DNA of 64,000 nt from Rhizophagus irregularis (Eukaryota; Glomeromycota; Glomeromycetes; Glomerales; Glomeraceae), in the NCBI RefSeq assembly GCF_026210795.1, contig NC_089440.1, positions 620,001 to 684,000 on the forward strand, written 5' to 3'. Shown here in pieces: positions 11,701 to 22,417 of the stretch. Under the pieces are notes generated by a model that was not told the DNA's origin, did no database searches, and worked only from the letters and a program-made list of their open reading frames with translations. Numbering within the stretch: position 1 is the stretch's first letter; each line of letters opens with the position of its first letter. The position numbers were made by a program, and so were the translations under genes.

Positions 11701-13329
11701 TTAATTACTTTCATCTATAATAAAATAAATATTTCAATTTAGTTAAAATCTAATAGATCAAAAAAATCACATGTAAAGAGTAATTACCTTTAGAATTAAT
11801 ATCAAGTTTAGTAAAATCCATTTTTAAAGAATCTATAAATATTAGTTGTTAGCATCATAAAAAAATTCAAATCATTATAGAAAACTATATGTGTTTTACC
11901 TGAATATTCTAAATCATTTTTGTCTGCATTTGTAGGTTCTAGAAGATTTTTAAAATCTAAAAGTCTGCTTGTGTAAACTGCTTGAGGATGTGTCATATAT
12001 GAGAGAGCACTAGTAGAAGATGTTGGTGATTGAACTGTTGTGGATGACGGCTTTTCATTAATTTCATTTGCTTCATTAATTTGTTTATCAATTTCAGAAT
12101 CTTCCTTCCAATTTGCAAAAATGTCAGTAAATAACTTTTGTAATTCATCTGCTTTAGGTCGTTTTAAAGGGTCTGCATCCCAACATCGATTAATTATGTC
12201 AAAAATTAATTGAGGAATTTTATAATTAGACTTTGGCCTTAACCCCTGACAAATTTTCATTGCTAAGAATTCATCATGAGCTATATCACAATAAGGAGGG
12301 AAACCTGTACAAATTTCATATGCAATGATTCCAAATCCATAAATATCACTTTTTTGAGTATATTCTTTTCCTCTTAAAACTTCTGGAGCCATATAAGGTA
12401 GTACTCCATATATTTTCTTATTATTACTCTGAGAATGTTCTATATTAGCTGGTTGACATAATCCTAAATCAGTAATATAAGCATAATCACCAAAATCACT
12501 TAATATATTCCCACAATGAAAATCATGATGAATTAATCCTTTATTATGAATATCTACAAGACCATATGTAATAAAACATAAATTATACAACTTTTGCTTC
12601 CAATTATGTGAAATGAAGTTATTATCTAAATGTTGTCTTAAGCTACCACTTTTTAAATTCATCACCATCGTAAAATTATTTGTTTTTGGATCTTTGGTAA
12701 TGCCAAAACAACGAACTACCCAGCCATATGTAGATTCACATACTAAAATATTTGATTCAATCTTAAAAGAAATTATAGTTAAACATTTATAAAGGCTAAT
12801 TAAGATTTATAAGAAAATATCTTACTTCTTTGAAAAAATCTGCTGTAATATCTTGTGAGTTATGTAAGCACTTTAAAGTAACTTTTGTTTCACCTTTTCT
12901 TTCCAATTGACCGTTATTATTTCTCCCCCAAGGACCATCTTTCCAAACTGCTTTAAATGTAGTTCCAAATCCCCCTTCTGCTAAATATTCAACATCTTTA
13001 AATTTATCATATTCAATCCACTCTATGGTTTGATCAAAATTTCTAGCATTTAATTGTGCTTTTTGAATAAATTCATCAACGTCATGATTTACACTTGTCC
13101 AATTTTTGAAATTTTGTTTAAAATATTGTGATTTACATGACTGACAATAACAATCACCAGTATTAAGCCGCTTACATTCATCACACAAACCATTTTTTTT
13201 ATAACGTTCTTTTAATTCCTTGTCTGTTATTAGTTTATCAATTAACGATTCTTGCTCTTCAGTCAATTTCCGATAGTTGAAGTCTTTTATTTGTTCAAAT
13301 ACATCATCACTTAATTTAATTTCATCCAT
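11701..13329 (-). CDS. Kinase 1: TKL-like protein kinase with Cys-rich N-terminal module, 474 aa
   Basis: Exons (minus strand) are 12826-13329, 11900-12761, 11788-11832 and 11701-11714. All splices are GT-AG and phase-consistent; the summed length is 1425 bases. The start is the internal ATG at 13329 (MDEIKLSDD), chosen over one eight codons upstream because paralogues begin at a similar distance from the module. The N-terminus carries CDECKRL...CYCQSCK, a probable zinc-binding pair. The N-lobe shows LAEGGFGTTFKAVW and VTLKCL. The catalytic loop is HHDFHCGNIL, with His in place of the Arg of HRD, then ITDLGLC (DFG equivalent) and MAPEVL. The tail ends DESN, shorter than in the sister kinases. 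It is probably a cytosolic signalling kinase; substrates are unknown. The HRD change is common in RD-lacking kinases and need not inactivate it. Confidence 0.88.
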
Positions 13330-13531
13330 TTTAATAAACAATTTTTTAAACAAAAATATGTTATTAATTCGTATGTAAAAATTATTAAAAAATATTAACT
13401 GATAAAGAAAAAAAAAATGAAAAAAAAGTTATTTTATGTTGCAATGATTTTAAGATCGGCAACAACATTATTAAAAAAAGACTAGTTAAAATACACAGAG
13501 GAAGCACAATAATCTTGATCGGCAATTAAAG

Positions 13532-13539
13532 CGGTTTTA
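13532..13539. repeat. Left 8-bp target-site duplication of the foldback element (CGGTTTTA)
   Basis: CGGTTTTA here is repeated exactly at 22120-22127, immediately outside the two inverted termini. Confidence 0.85.
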
Positions 13540-13670
13540 CACCCCATTCGCCTGATCGGCAAAGGATATAACCTTATCCATCGCGTCTCAAATGCATAGG
13601 TTATATCCTCTACGGAAACCATGGTTTTTATTGGCCAATATTAAGCAGAGATCATGTGACCTTATAAGCG
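13540..13670 (+). repeat. Left terminal inverted repeat of the foldback element
   Basis: 131 bases matching 21989-22119 in inverse, with few mismatches. It contains its own hairpin: GGATATAACC at 13564 and GGTTATATCC at about 13599. It also contains a CCAAT palindrome (13630-13639) and ends at the first palindromic array unit. Confidence 0.88.
13630..13639. promoter_or_regulatory. Palindromic CCAAT motif in the left terminus
   Basis: ATTGGCCAAT is a perfect 10-bp palindrome holding a CCAAT box on each strand. The same motif is at 22020-22029, exactly 90 bases from its own element end, as here. CCAAT boxes recruit fungal HAP/NF-Y complexes; whether it acts as a promoter here is inference. Confidence 0.35.
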
Positions 13671-15445
13671 CGGACATTTTTGTCCTCATAATTTGAGGAC
13701 ATTTCTGTCCTTGTAACTTGAGGACAATTTTATCCTCGTAATTAAGGACATTGTTGTTCTTGTAAATTGAGTATATTTTGTCCTTGCAACTTTAAGGACA
13801 TTTTTGTCCTCGCAACTATGAGGACATGATTTTTGTCCAACTATAAGGACACTTTTGTCCTCATATTTAAGAACATTTCTGTCCTTGTAACTTGAGGACA
13901 ATTTTGTCCTTGCAATTGAGGATATTTTGTCCTTATAATTGAGGACATTTTTGTTCTTGTAATTGAGAACATTTTTGTCCTTGTAATTGAGGACATTTCT
14001 GTCCTTGTATTGAGAAGACATTTTTGTCCTTATAATTTGAGGACATTTTTGTCCTTGTAATTAAGGACATTGTTATCCTCATAATTTGAGGACATTTCTG
14101 TTCTTGTAATTTGAGGACAATTTTGTCCTTGTAATTGAAGACATTTTTGTCCTTAATTGAGGACATTTCTGTCCTCGTAATTTGAGGATATTTCTGTTCT
14201 TGTAATTTGAGGACATTTTTGTTTTTGTAATTGAGAATATTTTTGTCCTTGTAATTGAGGACATTTCTGTCCTTGTAATTGAGGACATTATTGTTCTTGT
14301 AATTTGAGGACATTTTTGTCCTTGCAATTGAGGACATTTTTGTCCTCATAATTTGAGGACATTTTTGCCCTTGTAATTAAGGACATTGTTATCCTCATAA
14401 TTTGAGAACATTTCTGTTCTTGTAATTGTAGACATTTTTGTTCTTGTAATTTGAGGACAATTTTGTCCTTGTAATTGAAGACATTTTTGTCCTTAATTGA
14501 GGACATTTCTGTCCTCGTAATTTGAGGACATTTCTGTCCTTGTAATTGAGGACATTTCTGTTCTTATAATTTGAGGACATTTTTGTCCTTGCAATTGAGG
14601 ACATTTTTGTCCTTGTAATTAAGGACATTATTATCCTCATAATTTGAGAACATTTCTGTTCTTGTAATTGTAGACATTTTTGTTCTTGTAATTTGAGGAC
14701 AATTTTGTCCTTGTAATTGAAGACATTTTTGTCCTTAATTGAGGACATTTCTGTTCTTATAATTTGAGGACATTTTTGTCCTTGCAATTGAGGACATTTT
14801 TGTCCTCATAATTTGAGGACATTTTTGTCCTTGTAATTAAGGACATTATTATCATAATTTGAGAACATTTCTGTTCTTGTAATTGTAGACATTTTTCCTT
14901 CGTTGTAATTGAGGACATTTTTGTTCTTGTAATTTAGGATATTTTTGTCCTCATATTTTGAGGACATTATTATCCTCATAATTTGAGGATATTTTTATTC
15001 TCATAATTTTAAGGACATTTTGTTCTCAAAATCTTTACATTTTTATCTTTATAAATTTGAGGATATTGTTATTCTCACAATTTGAGAATATTTTTGTTCT
15101 CATAATTTAAGGACATTTTTGTTCTTGTAATTTGAGGACATTTTGTTTTTGTAATTTTGTTCACATAATTTGAAGACTCATAATTTAAGGACATTTTTGT
15201 CCTCATAATTTGAGAATATTGTTATTCTTGTAATTTTGAGGAAAACAATTTTATCTTCATAATTTTGAGAATATTTTTGTTCTCATAATTTTGAGGATAT
15301 TTTATCCTTATTTTAGTCTTTGTAATTTTGAGAACATTGTCATTCTCATAACTTGAGGTTATTTTTGTTCTTATAATTTTAAGGCCATTTTGTTCTCATA
15401 ACTTGAAGGCATTTTTGCCTTGTAACTTGAAAACATTTTTCCACT
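13671..15445. repeat. Left array of GGACATTTTTGTCC palindromes
   Basis: About 60-70 degenerate units of 25-30 bases, consensus TTGAGGACATTTTTGTCCTTGTAA. Each unit is a small hairpin (GGACA/TGTCC around T4-5) separated by ATAATT-type spacers. The units decay toward the interior (GAGAATATTTTTGTTCTC and similar). Segments of several hundred bases are themselves duplicated (compare 14080-14350 with 14395-14800). Open frames across it are by-products of the repeat period. Confidence 0.9.
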
Positions 15446-16077
15446 TAAATATTTGAGATTAGTTTTATCTATATGTTCTAGCTATCTAAATTAGGCAACA
15501 GTTTTTATCCACTAACTCATTGTATGTCTAATGGATGCTTTTACTAATTTTATTAGAAGTTATTTTAACATTACATAATACATATTGTATTGAAAAATAA
15601 AATTTATAAAAAATAAAAATAATTTTTAAAATTAATAAATTGATATATTCCATTAATTATTACATTTTGCTAATTTAATATAATTTTTTTTAATATAGTA
15701 TGATGTATTGCATTATTTTAATCAATATATTAGACTAGCTATTGAACTGCTAGATCAAAAGTTATTCACAAAATATGTTTTTATCAAGATCAATTAGGGT
15801 CAAGTGAATCGATTCATATAGAATAATAAATTCTATCCAGAATTATATTAACTACAACTCTACAAGTGTCTAAAAATGGAAAATAGATAACATTACAGTA
15901 CTATGGTTTTAACTTCCTGAGTTCCCTTCTTCCTTAGAAAATGATTTAATTTCTGGCCATTCTCTTGCAATATTTTAATTAATATATTATATATTATTAG
16001 AAGTTACTTTAACATTACACTATATATATTGTATTAAAATAAAAATTTATAAAATAAAATAATTTATATATATATTA

Positions 16078-16328
16078 CCGTATAACGGGGGCCACAGTAC
16101 CCTGGGTATGATACAGATTTCAGAGGTTTTGACCTTATACTTCCCACCATTTTGTGAGTTTTTATTATTAGTAGATATGTATAAAACTTATATAATAATT
16201 GGATATTTATTATGAGTAATACCTAGGTATTTATTAAATTATTTTAAATAATAAAATCGGTAGAAAATGGGAGTTCTTTTTTGTAGGGTACTGTGCATAG
16301 GGAGGGTACTGTGGCCTGCAAAATATGG
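16078..16328. mobile_element. MITE (251 bp) nested in the foldback element, TA duplication
   Basis: The ends, read inward, are CCGTATAACGGGGGCCACAG and CCATATTTTGCAGGCCACAG. Both continue AGTACCCT..CTATG/GGTATG over about 33 bases. TA occurs directly outside both ends (16076-16077, 16329-16330). Removing the element restores the host repeat TATATATTACATATTATT, which confirms the insertion. The TA target suggests a Tc1/mariner/pogo-type donor. Confidence 0.85.
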
Positions 16329-16544
16329 TACATATTATTAGAAGTTACTTTAACATTACACTATATATATTGTATTAAAAATAAAAATTTATAAAATAAA
16401 ATAATTTATATATATATTACATATTATTGGAAGTTACTTTAACATTACACTATATTATATTAAAAATAAAAATTTATAAAATAAATAATTTATATATGTT
16501 ACATATTATTAAAAATTACTTTAACATTATATAATATTGATATA

Positions 16545-16703
16545 TGGGGATAAGCACAGCAAAACAAGGGGATAGCCTCAAAAAAAAATTTTTTAAGTTT
16601 ATATGATAATTATGCTCCAATTTATCCAAAAATTACAGTTGTAATGAAATCTCAAAAAAAAATTTTTAGATCCTATCCCCTTGTTTTGCTGTGCGTATCC
16701 CCA
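16545..16703. mobile_element. MITE (159 bp) nested in the foldback element, TA duplication
   Basis: The ends TGGGGATAAGCACAGCAAAA and TGGGGATACGCACAGCAAAA (inverse) extend about 33 bases with one mismatch. They are flanked by TA (16543-16544, 16704-16705) within the host's TATATTGTATTAAAA repeat. The high identity of the ends suggests a recent insertion. No ORF. Confidence 0.88.
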
Positions 16704-19700
16704 TATATTGTATTAAAAATTTACAAAAATAAATAATTTATACTTAAAGAAAGCAATATCTTTTATTTACAAAAAAATTTATATGAAACTAAAATCAATA
16801 ATTTTATTAATCATTATTATATTTTGTTAATTTTAATATAATTTTTTTTAATATTTTAATTAAGGATTTATTTTTTATTGCATCTGTATTATGTTGCACT
16901 CCTATAATATATTAAATATAAAAGTCAAAAATGACATTCTAAATCCTTTTTAATATATTAAGAAAACTTGTAGAGCAGTCAAAAATATACATAATATAAG
17001 ATTTCTTATAATATATAGTAATTGCATAAAGTCTCATGCTAGGATTTTTGAAAAATAGAAAATTTTAATAAAGTGTCAGTAATCAAAATGATCAATATAA
17101 TTAATATATAAAAATTACCAAAAAAAGAAGATGCGATATATCGCAAGTGCAAAAAAAACATATTCCTTTATTAATGCAATATATATTATTAGAAGTTACT
17201 TTAATATTATATTGTATAAATTGTAAAAATAAAGACTTATGAAAATAATTTTAATTAATATATATTACATATTATTAGAATTTAATTTAATATTATATAA
17301 TATATATTGCATTAAAAATTTATAAAAATACAAATAATTTTTAAATCAATAATTTTATTTTTAATAAATTATACTCAAAGAGAGCAATATTTTTTATTTA
17401 AAGAAAAATTTACATGAAACTAAAATCAATAATTTTATTAATTATTATATTTTGCTAAATGTAATATATATATTTTTTAATATTTTAATTAATATATTAT
17501 ATATTATTAGAAGTTACTTTAACATTACATATAAATATTATATTAAAAAAATAAAAATTTATAAAAATAAAAAAGACAAATTTAATTATAATACCATACT
17601 ATATATCTTATTTGTAATATTTTAAAATGGCATATTATTATTTATCAATTTATATCATATGATATTACACAAATCCCAAAAAAATTATTATACAAGATTT
17701 ATACAATTTTTCAATTTTTTTACAAATTATTTAATAAAAAAATGCTTTTTATTAAATAAATCAAAAATAATATCTAAAACCAGTTTTGTCATCTTTAATA
17801 AATTTGCAAAAAAAGACAAAAATATATTATTTCATTATTTTTTATATTATATATTAATATATTATGAACTTTTTTTTTGCCATTTTATTTTAGAGAATAT
17901 TATAAATAAAATATGTAACAAAATATTATATATCATATTTATTTAAATAAAAATAATTTTAATTTTTTTTTTAATTTATTTGTAAGTTGTCAGGATCCAA
18001 AATGGAAAATCTTAATGAAATCATGTGATTGAAATGATCAACATAATTAATATATAAAAATTACCAAAAAAAGGAAAATGCAACATATTGCAGATATAAA
18101 AAAAATATATTTTTCTTAATTAATATAATTTTTATAAAAATATAAATAATTTTTAAAATTAATAATTTTATTAATTATTATATTTTACTAAATTTAATAT
18201 AATTTTTTTTTTAATATTTTAATTAATATTACATATTGTTAGAAGTTACTTTAACATTACATAGTATATATGATTAATATATATTACATTAAAAATTTAT
18301 ATAAATCAAATAATTTTTAAAATTAATAAATTAACATATTTTTATTAATTCTTATATTTTATTAATTTTAATATAATTTTTTTTAATATTTTAATTAATG
18401 TTAGAAGTTATTTTAACATTACATTATATATATTATATTAAAAATTTATAAAAAAATACAAATAATTTTTTTAAAATCAATAAATGATTTATATAAAAAT
18501 ATGTTAATATAAAAACATATACAAATAATTATAAATTATTGTATTTTATTAATTATTACATTTTATGAAAATAACTACATTTAATCAGAAGGGAATTTTC
18601 TCTTCCTAATATTTATTAGAGTAGGGATTAGATTAGATAAAAATGCTTGTTGAAAATAAAAAGGTCATTGCCAAAATAGTAGAAATAATTTTAATATTTT
18701 GATATAATGAAATGACAAAATTATTCTAGTTATTAAAATTGATCAAAATGTAAAAATAATTTTAACAATTTTGATATAACAAAATTCACTAATTTTGACA
18801 AGCAACTTTAAGGTTAGATTAAAATTAGATTAAAAGTTAGGTTTATTTATTACAATATATCACACCCTATAGTAGAACCCAAACAATATATATATAGGTC
18901 AGATAAAAAATTCAAAATTTACTAAGGTCAATAAGCAAATATTTTTTATATCTGCTAAGCAAACTTTTATCTAATCCATAAATTTTTTATACTGCTTAGC
19001 AACTTATTTTATGACACATATATATATATATATAATTTTTTTTATAAAATATGTATATAAAAAAAAACTAAAAAAAACAAAAATTTTTGAAATAATGCAT
19101 GGATAAAGCTATTATTATTTTTTTGTAATATTACAACTAATAAATGTTTCTTATAAATATTTTCGTATATCTGTTCTGTGACTTCAGAGCGTAATTTAGG
19201 CACTTCAGTCAAAGGAAACATCCGATACCTTCTTAAGTAAAGTTGTTCAGCAGGTTTGAATCTACTTATATATAAATTGTTATCATGATTAAATAGATAT
19301 TTATGGATTTATTCATGTTTTTGTAATGCTACCAATACGCGGAATTTTTATTTTTAGTAAAATTTATTAAAAAAAATATTTATAAAAAATTTTTTAATAA
19401 GTAAAAATGAAATAACTTTTATTGATTATTACAAAAATTATAGTGTAAAATTATAAAAAAACAGAAAAACGCTTATTTTTCCCTTTCTTTTAAATCTATA
19501 TTTTTTCTGTGTTACACAGACGCGTATATGTTTTTATATTTTTAATGTTACGCAGACGCGTATTTGTTTTGTCAAAAACACGTTACACGATCACGTCTAA
19601 AAATGGTTCCTGTATCACATATACAATTAACTTATTCTTTGTGTTAAAAATAGTAAATTTCTTTTACACAAACATGTTTATAAATTAATAAAGCACGTTA

Positions 19701-21016
19701 CTAATTTTTTTTTAAAAAAAACATGTTTATAAATTTGTTTACATATTTTATTAGATTTTTTTAATGTAAAAAAATGTAAATGTATATTTATATATATTAA
19801 AAAAAATCTATCCTGCTATATATATCTAACTATTAATAATTTAATACTTTGCTACACATAATTATATCTGACTATTTTAAAATTATGTTATCAAATAAGC
19901 AATAATAAATCTCTTTTAGGAAAAATTTTTATATTTTAGCTAAACAAACTTAAACCTACATTTATATATGTCCTTATTTTTGCTAATTAATTTAGGAATA
20001 AAAAATTTTTTTATTATTAAAAATCTTATTTGTCACTTCTAATTCATTACAGAAGGAATTTCCCCTTTGGTTAAAATTAGAAATTTTATATTTTATTATT
20101 TTAATAAATAATTAATTAATATTATATTATAGAAGTTATTTTGATATTACATATATATATATTATATTAAAAATTTATAAGGAAATATTATAATTATTAA
20201 AAATAAATGATTTTAAAATTAATTGTTGATAAATTATTATATTTATTAATTATTAAATTTAATTGTAACTTAGTTGTATGTGTATTGTATTAGCTTAACT
20301 CTTTAAAATCTTAATAAGGAATTATTTGTGCTGCAGCAAAAAAAAAAAAAAAATTTAATTGTAATAACCTATTATATATCTTTATTTATAATAATCTAAT
20401 TTGGTATATTTTTATTGGCCAGCTTACATTATGTAATATTACACAAATCTAAAAATGGAAAATTTTATTACATAAGATTATACAAATTTCTAAAAAGGAA
20501 ATTTCTTTGCTTGTTTTTATTAAATAAGTCAAAAATAGTATTTAAAATTATCTGTCATTTTCAAAGTAGGTAAAATTACATTCATAACATTATTTTTTAA
20601 AATCATACATTGTATTATAAACTTTTTTTTTGTCAAATTTTTTTAAGAGTATTACAAATAAAATAAATAATAGGATGTTATACAGTATGTATATTATAAA
20701 TAGTAAAATATAATTATTAATAAAAAAAATGATTTATTAATTTTAAATTTATTTGTATGTTTTATTTTTTATTAATTTTTAGTACAATATATATGTAATA
20801 TTAAAGTAACTTCTAATAATATTAATTAAAATATTAAGTAAAAATTAGCAAAATATAGTAAATAATAAAATATATTAATTATTAATTTTAAAATTATCAG
20901 TATATTTTTTTATATAATATATGTAATATTAATGTAATTTCTAATACTATAGTATATAATATATTAATTAAAATATAAAAAAAATTACATTATATAATAA
21001 TTAACAAAATATACAA

Positions 21017-21988
21017 ATTATGAGGACAAGAATGTCCTCAAAGTTACAAGAACAAAAATATGAGAACAAAAATGTTCTCAAAATTATGAGGACAACAATG
21101 TCCTCAAAATTATAAGGACAAAAATGTCCTTAAAATTACGAGGACAAAAAATTAACAATATTTACAGTTACAAGAACAAAAATGTCCTCATAATTGTGAG
21201 GACAAAAATGTCCTCAAAGTTGCGAGGTTAATAATATCTTCAAATTTATAAGGACAAAAATGTTAAGAAACAAGATTTTGAGGACAAAAATATCTTCAAA
21301 TTTACAAGAATAAAATGTTCTCAAAGTCACAAGGACAAAAACATGAGGACAAAAATGTTCTCAAAATAATGAGGACAAAATGTCCTCAAATTTATGAGGA
21401 TGAAAATATCAAGATTTTGAGGACAAAAATGTCCTCAAAATGAGGACAAAATATCCTTAAATTTACAAGAACAACAATGTCCTCAAAATTATGAGGACAA
21501 AATGTCATCAAGTTCCAAGAACAGGAATGTTCTCAAATTACAAGAACAATAATGTCCTCAAATTATGAGGACAAAAATGTCCTTAAATTACATGGACAAA
21601 AAATTAATAATGTCTCATAGTTGTGACTTGTGAGGACAAAAATCATGTCCTTATAGTTGTAAGGACAAAAATGTCCTCAAAGTTGCGAGGACAAAAATCA
21701 TGTCCTCATAGTTGCAATGACAAATATCATGTCCTCATAGTTGCGAGGACAAAAATCATGTCCTCATAGTTGCGAGGACAAAAATCATGTCCTCATAGTT
21801 GCGAGGACAAAAATCATGTCCTTATAGTTGTAAGGACAAAAATGTCCTCAAAGTTGCGAGGACAAAAATCATGTCCTCATATAGTTGCGAGGACAAAAAT
21901 CATGTCCTCATAGTTGTGAGGACAAAATCATTTCCTCAAAGTTGCGAGGACAAAAATGTCCTCAAAATATTGAGGGCAAAAATGTCCG
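21017..21988. repeat. Right array of GGACAAAAATGTCC palindromes
   Basis: Units of 25-35 bases, consensus GAGGACAAAAATGTCCTCAAA, are the inverse of the left array. Near the right end a variant GAGGACAAAAATCATGTCCT is repeated about six times (21600-21930) with a longer loop, so this end has amplified a different subtype. Confidence 0.9.
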
Positions 21989-22119
21989 CGTTGATAAGGT
22001 CACATGATCACTGCTTAATATTGGCCAATAAAAACCGTGGTTTCCATAGAGGATATAACCTATGCATTTGAGACACGATGGATAAGGTTATATCCTTTGC
22101 CGATCAGGCTAATGGGGTG
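21989..22119 (-). repeat. Right terminal inverted repeat of the foldback element
   Basis: Inverse copy of 13540-13670, including the internal hairpin arms and the CCAAT palindrome at 22020-22029. It ends AATGGGGTG, followed at once by the target duplication CGGTTTTA. Confidence 0.88.
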
Positions 22120-22127
22120 CGGTTTTA
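22120..22127. repeat. Right 8-bp target-site duplication of the foldback element (CGGTTTTA)
   Basis: Exact match to 13532-13539. Confidence 0.85.
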
Positions 22128-22402
22128 TTTAAATTCTCCATAATAGGTAAGATTAAAATAAATGAGTAAAATAAAAAAAAATGATTAATTAAATATAGTA
22201 AGTATTACGTATTTTTTATGTAAACTAGAATAGGTTGATGTGTGGCGACTTCGTCGTACTATGATAGTCTAAAATAAAATTGGTTAATTAAAAAAATTGG
22301 CAAAAAACAAATTAGTCATCGGTAAATATGCTGATCTACAAATTTTTCCAAATCAGCATTTCCCATTAGTCACTGGGTGATCTGCAATTTTTTTTTTTTA
22401 TA

Positions 22403-22417
22403 AAAATAAATATTGAA
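22403..22417. repeat. LINE target-site duplication, 3' side
   Basis: AAAATAAATATTGAA here is repeated exactly at 24401-24415, bracketing the truncated LINE. Confidence 0.85.

Larger units (their letters stand above)
15446..21016. repeat. A+T-rich repeated interior of the foldback element
   Basis: Ten or so copies of a unit containing AGAAGTTACTTTAACATTAC, TATATATTGTATTAAAAAT and AATTTATAAAATAAAATAAT recur at irregular spacing between 15.5 and 18.5 kb and near 20.1 kb. Near 20.8 and 20.93 kb the unit appears inverted. 18.56-20.0 kb is A/T-rich and largely non-repetitive. Two MITEs sit in the left part. Confidence 0.7.
13540..22119. mobile_element. 8.58-kb foldback-type transposable element, non-autonomous
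   Basis: The two ends are inverted copies starting CACCCCATT(C/A)GCCTGATCGG and continuing for about 131 bases with roughly seven to eight mismatches. They are flanked by a perfect 8-bp duplication, CGGTTTTA. Inside each terminus lies an array of short palindromes (1.77 kb left, about 1 kb right), in inverted orientation to each other. Further in, A+T-rich repeats containing AGAAGTTACTTTAACATTAC lie mostly direct in the left and middle part and inverted at 20.8-20.95 kb. The centre (about 18.5-20 kb) is A/T-rich with no ORF worth naming. No transposase, reverse transcriptase or integrase was found on either strand, so it must be mobilised by a protein made elsewhere. Two MITEs have inserted into it with TA duplications. 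The 8-bp duplication fits hAT- or P-like cutting; the superfamily is unassigned. Confidence 0.88.

Noticed and set aside
13686-14787. Overlapping minus-strand ORFs of 72-138 codons with KDKNVLNYK-type repeats
   Set aside because: They lie entirely in the palindromic repeat array; period and composition keep three frames open. No independent coding sign.
13671-15445. CRISPR-like array
   Set aside because: Units are continuous degenerate palindromes without unique spacers of constant length, and the host is eukaryotic.
17659-17946. 95-codon plus-strand ORF
   Set aside because: A/T-rich interior of the foldback element; composition-driven (Ile, Lys, Phe, Tyr), no motif.
21799-22071. 90-codon plus-strand ORF
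   Set aside because: It spans the right repeat array and terminal inverted repeat; a repeat by-product.
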